DNA of 8,777 nt from NCBI GenBank assembly GCA_030038035.1, contig JASHPP010000445.1, positions 1 to 8,777 on the forward strand, read 5' to 3'. Shown here one piece after another: positions 1 through 6,527 of this stretch. Position numbers and translations under genes: made by a program. Position 1 is the stretch's first letter. Each line of letters opens with the position of its first letter. Under the pieces are notes generated by a model. It was not told the origin of the DNA. It did not search any database and worked only from the letters and a program-made list of their open reading frames with translations. The stretch is from Trebonia sp. GTDB taxonomy: Bacteria > Actinomycetota > Actinomycetes > Streptosporangiales > Streptosporangiaceae.

Positions 1-975
1 ACGATACTGCTGGCGGCCGTGCCGGGCGCCGAAGTCACCCCCGTGCAGCTTGAGCGCATCCGGCCGCGCACTGTGGTAACGCTGGTGGCCAGCGTCGCCG
101 CCATCTACCTGCTGGCCGGCGAACTGGCCAGGGCCAGTCTCGGGGACGTGCTGCGATCGGCGGACTGGCGCTGGGGCGTCGCGGCGCTGGCGCTGTCGGC
201 GGTGACCTACGTGGGCGCGACGCTGTCGCTGTCCGGGTACGTCTCAGAGCGGCTGAACTTCATGCGCACCCTTCTCGTGCAGGTGGCCAGCTCCTTCGTC
301 ACGCTGGTGACGCCTGCCGCCGTCGGGGGCGCCGCGCTTAACGTCCGGTACCTGCAGCGCAGGAAGATCCCGTCGGCGGTCGCGGTGGCCAGCGTCGGGG
401 TGTCGCAGGTCGTGGCTTTCGCCCTGCACATCCTGCTGCTCGTCGTCTTCGCCGCCATCGCGGGAACCGGGACCAGTAGTCCGATCAGGCCGCCGACGTG
501 GGCTTACTTCGTGGTGGCCGGGCTCGTCGTGCTGGCGGGCGTGGTGCTCGCCATCCCCGCAAGCCGGCGAGTGGTGCGAGCGCGCCTGTCGCCGACTTTC
601 AGCCAGGTGCTGCCGCGGCTGCTCGAGGTCGCGCAGCATCCGCGCAAGCTCGCCCAGGGCATCGGGGGCGCGCTGCTGCTGAGCTTCACCTACATCTTGT
701 GCCTCGCCGCGTGCGTCGCGGCGTTCAGCAGGTCGGTTCCGTTCGCGAAGATCGGCTTCGTGTACCTGACGGGCAGCGCCCTCGGCTCGATCATTCCCAC
801 CCCGGGCGGGCTGGGCGCGGTGGAGGCGGCGCTGACCGCCGGGCTCACCGCCGCGGGCGTGCCAGGCGCCGTCGCGGTCAGCGCGGTGCTGCTGTTCCGG
901 CTGCTGACCTTCTGGCTTCCTGTGCCTGTCGGCTGGGCGGCGCTGAACTTCCTGGAGCGCCACCAGGAGCTATGA
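1..975 (+). CDS. Lysylphosphatidylglycerol synthase TM region-like (UPF0104/YbhN) membrane protein, 5'-partial
   Basis: The frame is open from base 1 and no convincing start is visible, so the gene very likely begins upstream. The GTG at 19 lies inside the open frame and has no ribosome binding site. The visible 324 residues are highly hydrophobic, with about seven or eight membrane segments. Two stretches are typical of the COG0392/UPF0104 family: the TPAAVGGAALNVRYLQRR segment near residues 104-121, and IIPTPGGLGAVEAALTAG near residues 264-281 (a P-x-P-G-G-L-G-x-x-E motif). Family members are integral membrane proteins related to the flippase half of MprF; most actinobacterial copies have no proven substrate. 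The linker before the first segment (ERIRPRTVV) resembles longer actinobacterial versions with an extra N-terminal membrane or kinase-like half, but that part lies outside the window. The 3' end overlaps the convergent DUF1203 gene. The family call is firm; the transported molecule is unknown. Confidence 0.85.
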   Translation, partial: TILLAAVPGAEVTPVQLERIRPRTVVTLVASVAAIYLLAGELARASLGDVLRSADWRWGVAALALSAVTYVGATLSLSGYVSERLNFMRTLLVQVASSFVTLVTPAAVGGAALNVRYLQRRKIPSAVAVASVGVSQVVAFALHILLLVVFAAIAGTGTSSPIRPPTWAYFVVAGLVVLAGVVLAIPASRRVVRARLSPTFSQVLPRLLEVAQHPRKLAQGIGGALLLSFTYILCLAACVAAFSRSVPFAKIGFVYLTGSALGSIIPTPGGLGAVEAALTAGLTAAGVPGAVAVSAVLLFRLLTFWLPVPVGWAALNFLERHQEL

Positions 976-1465
976 ACTCTCGGCACCGTCGCACGGCGAA
1001 GTTGTAACAGCCGTAACCGACGTTGCGCAAGTGGACGAGTGCGATGTCCGGCCTTGCGAGCATCTCATGGATGACAGCAACAGCCCGATCGCCGTTGTCG
1101 GCTACGACACCCTCCGCGATACGGCCGAGGTGGTCGTAGGCGCGGACGACCTGCTGACGGTGGCTCAGCTCGGGAGGGTACAGGTGAGGGGACCGGTAGC
1201 CCGCGCAGGGATCAGCGTGGATGAACACGGGACCGCGTTCCGCGTAGGGACCCCGTGTGCCGGGCGGCGTATAGGCGATGAGCATTACCAGCTCGCCAGG
1301 ACGGGTCTCCCGGAGGCAGCAGCGCAGTGGTGCGCCTCCATCGATGTCCGCTTGAGGGTCCAGCCGGTTACCGGCTTCGTCCATCCCGGCCGCCCTCATC
1401 TTTTCCAGTTCGCCGGGCGGGATGGGCTCGAAGATGAGCGTGCTTGTCGCTGAATCGGTGGTCAT
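878..1465 (-). CDS. DUF1203 domain-containing protein
   Basis: This 195-residue soluble protein matches the DUF1203 pattern. An N-terminal FEPIPPGELEKM motif is followed by a Cys-rich turn (LRCCLRE, residues 47-53). Next come the strand GELVMLIAYTPP and the segment GPYAERGPVFIHADPC (residues 72-87), typical of the family core. A C-terminal region with HLRNVGYGCYNFAVRR (about 145-160) follows. DUF1203 proteins have no established biochemical function. The domain appears to end near residue 160. The last 35 residues are Pro/Ala/Arg-rich and are mostly encoded antisense to the end of the neighbouring membrane-protein gene, so this tail looks like readthrough to the first available stop. The ATG at 1465 is the chosen start because the family N-terminus begins soon after it; no Shine-Dalgarno sequence is visible. 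The start codon lies within a small inverted repeat (1463-1479). Confidence 0.8.
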   Translation of the reverse strand: MTTDSATSTLIFEPIPPGELEKMRAAGMDEAGNRLDPQADIDGGAPLRCCLRETRPGELVMLIAYTPPGTRGPYAERGPVFIHADPCAGYRSPHLYPPELSHRQQVVRAYDHLGRIAEGVVADNGDRAVAVIHEMLARPDIALVHLRNVGYGCYNFAVRRCREFIAPGGAPGSSAPPSRQAQEARRSAAGTAAPR

Positions 1466-1479
1466 GCATTAAGAGCATG
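1463..1479. repeat. Inverted repeat over the DUF1203 start codon
   Basis: Perfect 5-bp arms CATGC (1463-1467) and GCATG (1475-1479) are separated by 7 A/T-rich bases. One arm contains the ATG of the DUF1203 gene. It could be a weak operator or an mRNA hairpin masking the start, but arms this short occur by chance. Confidence 0.3.
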
Positions 1480-1752
1480 GCGGCCCGGTCGCGGTCATGC
1501 TGGCAAGAATCGGACGCGGCGCTTGCCCGGCGCTTCGCCGCCATCGTGGTCCTGAAGGTGTGGTGGTCAGCACCGCGCGGAATCAGTACGATCTTCAATT
1601 TCACAGCCGAGATACCCCGGGCGGATGCATACAGAGACGTGGACCTAGATTACGTGTGCGCCAAGATGTGTGCTGGGCTGTAATCCTTATGGTTCCGCCG
1701 GGCGTCCCCGTATCGTGCCGGGTACTAGCGCTGGGGACATCGACAGTAGGGG
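1466..1752. other. Intergenic region with no recognised gene
   Basis: These 287 bases separate the divergent DUF1203 and nuclease-like genes. Only short open frames cross it, for example 1444-1683 (+) and 1368-1604 (-). None shows a recognisable domain, a ribosome binding site or actinobacterial codon bias. The stretch around 1580-1695 is visibly richer in A/T than the flanking genes. It should hold the promoters of both neighbours; TANNNT-like hexamers occur on the plus strand at 1711-1716 (TATCGT), without a convincing -35 box. It may also contain eroded coding sequence, but no identity could be assigned. Confidence 0.5.
1748..1752 (+). promoter_or_regulatory. Ribosome binding site that questions the ATG start
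   Basis: AGGGG at 1748-1752 abuts the ATG at 1753 with no spacer, which is too close for normal initiation. It sits 6 nt before an in-frame GTG at 1759, a standard distance. The real start may therefore be two codons further in. Confidence 0.5.
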
Positions 1753-3147
1753 ATGACTGTGGGAGAGGTGGACTGGGAACGCGCACGTTTGTTCCCCGTG
1801 TCGGGGATCGGCGGCGCTGATGAGCAGGAACGCAGGGCTGCTTCGGCGCTGCTCGCCGTTATCCAATCGGTCCGGGAATTCGGGCGTGCGATAACGGTCC
1901 CGATGGGGGCGCCGGTTGGACGGTTGTCGGCGTTCATTGAGGTTCCGTTTAATGACGGAGATAAGAGACTGCGGCCCGACGGCCTGATACAGGTAGTGTT
2001 CGGTCACCGAACGTGGACCGCGCTGGTCGAGGTCAAGACCGGGCGCCATGAGCTGATCCCAGCCCAGATCGAGTCATACCTGGATGTGGCGCGAAAGCAT
2101 AAATTCGATGCCCTGCTGACTATTTCGAACCAGGTGGTCGCGGTACCCGGGGTGCATCCCGTCCATCTGCCGAAGGCCAAAACCCAGACAGCCAAACTGC
2201 ATCATCTGTCGTGGAGCCAGATCCGCACTGAGGCACTGGTTGAGCAAGCGAATAGATCGGTCACCGACCCAGACCAGGCGTGGATTCTCGCGGAGTTTAT
2301 TCGCTACCTCGAGCACCCAAGGTCCGGCGCGATCGATTTCGACGATATGGGAGCGTCTTGGGTACATGTCCGTGACCGTGCCCATGCCGGGACGTTGCAC
2401 CCGCAGGACAAGGCTGCCGCGGAAATCGCAGACAAGTTCGGCGGGCTTATCTCGTTCACCGCACTGCAACTGTCTCGTGAGCTGGGGACGAGCGTCCGGC
2501 CCATGGTGCCCCAGGCCCAGCTGCGTGATCCAGCACGATACCTCCAGGAAGCGGTTAGCGATTTCGCGAGCACGGGTCGGTTGCAAGGCGCCGTGCGGGT
2601 ACCGGGCACCGTCGCCCCGATAAAGATCACCGCTGATCTGCGCGCCGGCCTGATTCACTGCGCCGTCACGGTGCCAGCCCCCCGCGAAGGTAGGCCGACA
2701 ACACGTGTCAACTGGCTTATCCGCCAGCTGAAAACCGCGCCGGGCCAGCTGAGCGTACAACCATCCGCTGCCTGGCAGCGCGGCCGCGGACAGGCCAGGA
2801 CGTTGGACGAGGTACGCGATGACCCCAGGTCACTGGTTGAGGATCCCGCACATGAACTGCGGTCCTTCACCGTTACCCTTTCCTGCAACGCCGGCCCGGC
2901 ACGCGGTCAGGGCCGCGGATCCTTCGTCGACTCGGTGCTCACCGCGGTGGACAGGTTCTACACGGAAGTCGTCCAGCACATTAAGCCTTGGTCGCCAGCC
3001 CCGCCCAAAATCAGGGACACTGAAACCCCGGCGCACGATGGCCCAATCGCCGGTGACGACATCTCACTTGACGCTCAGGACGGCTATCATGAAGAACTGG
3101 CACAGTCAGTGGTGACCGACACGCTGGCGGGCACATCGCAGTCCTGA
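1753..3147 (+). CDS. PD-(D/E)XK nuclease superfamily-like protein, orphan
   Basis: This 464-residue soluble protein has no recognised name. Residues about 60-130 show the layout of a PD-(D/E)XK nuclease core. D76 lies in RPDG at the end of a strand. The E-x-K pair is E93 and K95 in TALVEVKTG. A following helix carries Q105 and Y109 (QIESY), matching the Q-xxx-Y element common in restriction-like and RecB-like nucleases. The segment FDALLTISN then gives a further core strand. Residues 150-200 form a helical linker (LSWSQIRTEAL, ILAEFIRYLEHP). Residues about 275-420 look beta-rich and match nothing I know. The Pro/Asp-rich tail looks disordered. No helicase, methyltransferase or partner nuclease gene is adjacent, so a restriction role is inference only. 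GC bias is weaker than in neighbouring genes (33 of 60 bases are G/C in 1921-1980), suggesting horizontal acquisition. ATG 1753 is given as the start; GTG 1759 has better ribosome-site spacing. The superfamily assignment is motif-based and moderately confident. Confidence 0.7.
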   Translation: MTVGEVDWERARLFPVSGIGGADEQERRAASALLAVIQSVREFGRAITVPMGAPVGRLSAFIEVPFNDGDKRLRPDGLIQVVFGHRTWTALVEVKTGRHELIPAQIESYLDVARKHKFDALLTISNQVVAVPGVHPVHLPKAKTQTAKLHHLSWSQIRTEALVEQANRSVTDPDQAWILAEFIRYLEHPRSGAIDFDDMGASWVHVRDRAHAGTLHPQDKAAAEIADKFGGLISFTALQLSRELGTSVRPMVPQAQLRDPARYLQEAVSDFASTGRLQGAVRVPGTVAPIKITADLRAGLIHCAVTVPAPREGRPTTRVNWLIRQLKTAPGQLSVQPSAAWQRGRGQARTLDEVRDDPRSLVEDPAHELRSFTVTLSCNAGPARGQGRGSFVDSVLTAVDRFYTEVVQHIKPWSPAPPKIRDTETPAHDGPIAGDDISLDAQDGYHEELAQSVVTDTLAGTSQS

Positions 3148-3182
3148 AGTGCAGATATTACCCCGCCAATCCGCGAGTCCTG

Positions 3183-3698
3183 TCAGTCGCCTGTGACGCC
3201 GTCGATCCGCTCGCGCAGCAGGTCGGCGTGCCCGTTGTGCCGCGCGTACTCCTCGATCATGTGCAGGTAGACCCACCGCAGGTCCAGCGTCTCGCCGCGC
3301 ACCTCGAACGTCTCGTCAAGTGAATGCCCGCGAGCCGCTTCGTCGGCGAGATCGCATTCCGCGCTATAGGTATCGAAATCGGCCGGAGCCCGGCTTGGGT
3401 CGGTGTCGTCGAAGTCCGCATCCCTGTTCTGCTCCTTGTTGAAGAGCAGCTCCAGGTCCTGCCCGCCGAACCTGATCCGGAACCACACGCGCTCGACATA
3501 CGCCATGTGCCGCACCAGCCCGAGCAGGGACAGTGTCGACGGCGGGACCGACCGCTCGCAGAGTTGCTCGCCGGTCAGTCCCTGGCACTTGAGCAGGAGC
3601 GTGGACCGGTGCCACGCCAGCCAGCTCTCCAGCGCCCTTCGCTCGGGGGCGCTCGTCAGATCATCGATCCGGGTAACTTCCGGTGCTTTCCACGTCAC
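3183..3698 (-). CDS. DinB family / DUF664 protein
   Basis: The 171 residues match the DinB/YfiT-like four-helix-bundle fold in its DUF664 form. The opening ESWLAWHRSTLLLKCQGLTGEQL is followed by LGLVRHMAYVERVWF with H64, and the C-terminal helix HMIEEYARHNGHADLLRERIDG carries H154 and H157. These three histidines are the expected metal-binding triad. Actinobacterial members include mycothiol-dependent enzymes (maleylpyruvate isomerase type, S-transferases, detoxification), but the exact substrate cannot be read here. Length is normal for the family. The start is the GTG at 3698: an in-frame TAA lies just upstream at 3702-3704, and the family N-terminus fits. No Shine-Dalgarno sequence is seen. 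The gene follows the permease on the same strand with a 56-bp gap that contains a promoter-like GATAAT, so it may be transcribed alone or together with the permease. It converges with the nuclease-like gene. Confidence 0.88.
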   Translation of the reverse strand: MTWKAPEVTRIDDLTSAPERRALESWLAWHRSTLLLKCQGLTGEQLCERSVPPSTLSLLGLVRHMAYVERVWFRIRFGGQDLELLFNKEQNRDADFDDTDPSRAPADFDTYSAECDLADEAARGHSLDETFEVRGETLDLRWVYLHMIEEYARHNGHADLLRERIDGVTGD

Positions 3699-3714
3699 CG
3701 GTTAATGGTGCCAT

Positions 3715-3720
3715 ATTATC
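3715..3720 (-). promoter_or_regulatory. Putative -10 box for the DinB/DUF664 gene
   Basis: Read on the minus strand, GATAAT ends 16 nt before the GTG at 3698. Transcription would begin roughly 7-9 nt before the GTG, giving a very short leader. This fits the absence of a ribosome binding site. An upstream GACA-containing hexamer (CGGACA, 19-nt spacer) is a poor -35 candidate. Confidence 0.4.
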
Positions 3721-3733
3721 CCGAACGGTCCCG

Positions 3734-3747
3734 GCCGGCTGTCCGGC
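3734..3747. repeat. Small GC hairpin between permease and DinB genes
   Basis: GCCGG (3734-3738) and CCGGC (3743-3747) can pair across a 4-nt loop just past the permease stop. There is no T-tract on the minus strand after it, so it is at best a weak transcript-end or attenuating structure rather than a clear intrinsic terminator. Confidence 0.2.
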
Positions 3748-3754
3748 GCTCGCC

Positions 3755-4924
3755 TCACGCCATGTCGTGGTGGACGTGCCCGCCGTGTTCCGCCTCGGGC
3801 TCGCCGCCCATCATGCGCAGCATGGACAGCCCGCCGCTGCGGAAGAACCGGGCGAGCAGCACCGCGGCGAGTATGCCGAAGACGATGTTCAGCCACGTCG
3901 TATAGTCCCAGGACACGCCCTGGGACGGGATCCTCGCCTCCGCCCGGTCGGGAATCCAGCCAAGCCCCCCGAAGACAAGCTCGATGACGTAGCCGGCGCA
4001 GACCATGGCCGCGTAGAACGTGCCGAGCACGAACGCCGCCATCCGCGCGCCGTAGTACTTGCGGTAGATGTTCAGGATGGGCGCGATGATCAGGTCCGCG
4101 AAGATGAACGCGACCACACCGCCGAAGCTGATGCCGCCCTTCCAGAGCACCACGGCGAGTGGCACGTTGCCGATCGAGCAGACGAACGAGATGATCGCCG
4201 CCACCGGCCCGATCAGCGGTCCCCAGAGCTTGGCGGCGAGCGGGTGACCGGTGAAGAAGAACGAGCTCCAGAACGAGTCGGGCACCCAGGCGGCGATCGC
4301 GCCGGCGATCAGCAGTCCGATCACGAGGTCCCGGATGATCGCCGCCCACTCCATGACGAACACGTGCGAGACCGCGGTGAACCCCTCCGGGGACGCCAGC
4401 CGGCGGGCGAGGGAACCCGTGCCGCCGACGGTCATGTCCATCGCGGCGTGCCCCTCCATCGAGCCGGGGAGCCCGCGGTCGGCCTGCGCGCGCGCGTCGC
4501 GCAGCAGCCGCTGCGTCAGCAGCAGGCGGAACAGCACGGCGATGACCACGATCATGACAGGACCGCCGGCGAACTCGGCGACGGTGAACTGCCAGCCCAT
4601 GAGCAGCGCCAGGATCACGCCGAGTTCGATCACCAGGTTCGTGGAGGCGATCTCGAACGCCATCGCGGCGGTGAAGCTCGCGCCCTTGCGGAACAGCGAC
4701 CGGGCCAGCGCCACCGCCGCGTAGGAGCACGATGAGGACGCCGCGCCGAAGCCCGCCGCGAGCGCCAGCGTCCGCGGGCGGTCATCGCCGAGCAGCCGGA
4801 TGATGTCGGCCTTGCGTACCAGCGCCTGCACGACGGCCGACAGCGTGAACCCGAGGATGAGGGCCCAGGCGATCTCCCAGGTCATCGACCCGGTGATGGC
4901 CAGCGCGTGGACGATCGGGTGCAT
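3755..4924 (-). CDS. Permease, COG0701 / ArsP_1 (DUF318) family
   Basis: This 389-residue polytopic membrane protein has the two half-repeats of the PF03773 family. The first half carries GAASSSCSYAA (C66) followed by ALARSLFRKGASFTAAMAF. The second half carries SFVCSIGNVPLA (C249) followed by LWKGGISFGGVVAFIFAD. About eight to ten membrane segments are apparent. Characterised relatives export metal(loid) species such as trivalent organoarsenicals (ArsP) or act as metal effluxers (SO_0444 type); most members have no proven substrate. The loop between the halves is Met/His-containing (M156, H159, M162, M164), and the C-terminus ends in a His cluster (H380, H383, H385, H386), consistent with metal binding. 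No arsR, csoR or other metal-sensor gene lies in the window. ATG 4924 is preferred: AAGGGG lies 8 nt before it, whereas the upstream GTG at 4933 overlaps that site. The gene is divergent from the ABC permease and upstream of the DinB gene. Confidence 0.88.
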   Translation of the reverse strand: MHPIVHALAITGSMTWEIAWALILGFTLSAVVQALVRKADIIRLLGDDRPRTLALAAGFGAASSSCSYAAVALARSLFRKGASFTAAMAFEIASTNLVIELGVILALLMGWQFTVAEFAGGPVMIVVIAVLFRLLLTQRLLRDARAQADRGLPGSMEGHAAMDMTVGGTGSLARRLASPEGFTAVSHVFVMEWAAIIRDLVIGLLIAGAIAAWVPDSFWSSFFFTGHPLAAKLWGPLIGPVAAIISFVCSIGNVPLAVVLWKGGISFGGVVAFIFADLIIAPILNIYRKYYGARMAAFVLGTFYAAMVCAGYVIELVFGGLGWIPDRAEARIPSQGVSWDYTTWLNIVFGILAAVLLARFFRSGGLSMLRMMGGEPEAEHGGHVHHDMA

Positions 4925-4932
4925 TCTGGTCA

Positions 4933-4938
4933 CCCCTT
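4933..4938 (-). promoter_or_regulatory. Ribosome binding site fixing the permease start
   Basis: AAGGGG on the minus strand stands 8 nt before ATG 4924. The GTG at 4931-4933 overlaps the last G of this site and so cannot use it. This supports the shorter reading of the permease. Confidence 0.65.
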
Positions 4939-5060
4939 GGTCTGCCGTCGGGTTACTTCAGGCTGCCATGCAGGCCGGCGTCCGGGTGCCCCGGCCCCTT
5001 CCGGCCGGCAGATGTGTGCGGTACAACGGTGTCTGCCGCCAAGCTGGCCAAGGCGGCGCG

Positions 5061-5067
5061 GAAAGGG
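5061..5067 (+). promoter_or_regulatory. Ribosome binding site fixing the ABC permease start
   Basis: GAAAGGG stands 9 nt before ATG 5077. The in-frame ATG at 5014 has no such site and would add 21 residues (beginning MCGTTVSAAK) in front of the usual MFFVTYLRREL family start. This supports 5077. Confidence 0.65.
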
Positions 5068-5076
5068 TTGGCGCGG

Positions 5077-6489
5077 ATGTTCTTTGTCACGTACCTGCGG
5101 CGGGAGCTGAGCCGCAGGATGCGCCAGGCCGTTGTCATCGCCCTGGGCCTCGGGCTGGGCGTGGGACTGGTTGTCACGGTGTCCGCCGCGTCGGCCGGGG
5201 TGGCGCGGGCGGAGTCCACGGTGCTCGGCGCGCTGTACGGGGTGGGCACCGACGTGACCGTAACCGGCGAGGCACCGCACCCGACAGCACCGCCGCCGGG
5301 CGCCCAGGCAGCGCAGCTGCCCCCAGACGGCAACCCCTTGGAGGTCTGCACGAACGGCACGTGCGTGAACATGGCCGGGAAGACGCAGAGCGACCTGAAC
5401 GCGCCGTACTCGGGATTCAGCGCGTCGAAGGTGGCCGAGGCAGCGCGGCTGCCTGGCGTGGCGGCAGCGGCCGGCGGAATTACGATCCTGGATCAGCTGA
5501 CCACGTTCCCGACGAGCGGCTACGCCCCTCCGGCATTCGGCGGCTACACCGTCGACGGCGTGGACACCGAGAACACCTGGCTCAGCCCGCTGGGCGCCGC
5601 GTCGCTGGTCTCCGGCCACTGGTTCACCGCGGCCGATGCCAACGCCGGCGTCGCGATCGTGGACTCCGAGTACGCGACGTCCAACCGCCTGACGATCGGA
5701 TCGGCCGTCACCGTCGGCCAGTCCGGGTACACGATCATCGGGATCGTCAGCCAGCCGCAGGGCAGCAACCCGCCCAGCGTCTACATCCCGCTGGCGCGGG
5801 CCCAGGTCATGACGCTGGAGGCCGGCAGTCTGCGGAACGAGGTGAACACGATCTACCTGACGGCGGCCAGCGCCGCCGACATCCCGGCGGTCAGCAAGGA
5901 GATCAGGAGGCTGCTGCCTGGCACGATCGTGACCACCGCGGGCAACCTGGCCAGCCAGGTGACCGGGTCGCTGACTAGCGCCGTGTCGCTGGTCCACAAC
6001 CTGAGCAGGTGGCTGACGGTGCTGGCGCTGGCCGCCGCGTTCGCCGCGGCCAGCCTGCTGACGCTGGCCGCGGTGAGCCGAAGGATGCCCGATTTCGGCA
6101 TCTTGAAGGCGCTCGGCTGGCGGTCCAGGCGGGTCATCGCCCAGGTGCTCGGCGAGTCGGCCGCCATCGGCATCGCCGGCGCCGCCGCCGGAGTCGGTCT
6201 CGGGTTCGCGGGCGCGGCGATCATCGCCGCGGTCGCGCCGAAGCTGTACGCGACGGCCGGCGCGGACAACCTGCCCAAGCCCATCCCGCAGCCAGGTACC
6301 CGCCAGATCCTCATCGGCGGCTCGAGCCTGATCCACGTGGTGCCCGTTCCGCTGAATCCGGCGGTCGGCGGCGGCGTGATCACGCTGGCCGTGGTGCTTG
6401 CCGTGGCAGGCGGGCTGCTGGCCGGCGCGTTCGGGAGCTGGCGGATCGCCAGCCTGCGGCCCGGCGCCGCGCTGGCCCGGGTCGGCTGA
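5077..6489 (+). CDS. ABC transporter permease, MacB/FtsX family, without adjacent ATPase
   Basis: The 470 residues follow the MacB/FtsX plan. A short cytosolic N-terminus (TYLRRELSRRMRQ) leads into a first membrane helix at about 18-40. A large external domain (MacB_PCD type, about 45-305) follows, then three membrane helices at about 312-333, 362-388 and 431-452. The coupling-helix motif RRMPDFGILKALGWRSRRV (336-353) is the classic FtsX-domain signature that docks on the ATPase. The end, SLRPGAALARVG, is also typical. The external domain contains C91 and C96 (CTNGTC), a possible disulfide loop in a Pro-rich segment. Such permeases normally sit directly beside a LolD/MacB-type ATP-binding gene. 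Here the downstream neighbour converges 38 bp away and the upstream one is divergent, so the ATPase must be encoded elsewhere. The exported substrate is unknown; lipid, peptide or mechanotransmission roles are all possible for the family. Confidence 0.88.
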   Translation: MFFVTYLRRELSRRMRQAVVIALGLGLGVGLVVTVSAASAGVARAESTVLGALYGVGTDVTVTGEAPHPTAPPPGAQAAQLPPDGNPLEVCTNGTCVNMAGKTQSDLNAPYSGFSASKVAEAARLPGVAAAAGGITILDQLTTFPTSGYAPPAFGGYTVDGVDTENTWLSPLGAASLVSGHWFTAADANAGVAIVDSEYATSNRLTIGSAVTVGQSGYTIIGIVSQPQGSNPPSVYIPLARAQVMTLEAGSLRNEVNTIYLTAASAADIPAVSKEIRRLLPGTIVTTAGNLASQVTGSLTSAVSLVHNLSRWLTVLALAAAFAAASLLTLAAVSRRMPDFGILKALGWRSRRVIAQVLGESAAIGIAGAAAGVGLGFAGAAIIAAVAPKLYATAGADNLPKPIPQPGTRQILIGGSSLIHVVPVPLNPAVGGGVITLAVVLAVAGGLLAGAFGSWRIASLRPGAALARVG

Positions 6490-6527
6490 CCCGGCGCCGA
6501 ACTGGCTCAGTACCCCGGGAACGGCGG

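Noticed and set aside
1444..1683. Small plus-strand open frame in the intergenic region
   Set aside because: It has no ribosome binding site and no recognisable product, and it overlaps the start of the DUF1203 gene. It could be a gene remnant but cannot be supported.
1753..3147. Labelling the nuclease-like gene as a named restriction enzyme or known defence system
   Set aside because: Only superfamily-level motifs are visible and no partner genes are present. A specific name would be invented.
3148..3182. Possible bidirectional terminator between the nuclease-like and DinB genes
   Set aside because: Only a poor GCGA/TCGC pairing is present, with no stable stem and no T-tract.
3683..4735. 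Plus-strand open frame of 350 codons over the ArsP-type permease
   Set aside because: It is antisense to conserved permease motifs. Its product is charged Glu/Arg/Asp/His low-complexity sequence typical of shadow frames.
5022..5027. TACAAC as a -10 box for the ABC permease
   Set aside because: The hexamer fits poorly and there is no plausible -35 sequence at the correct distance, so it was not called.
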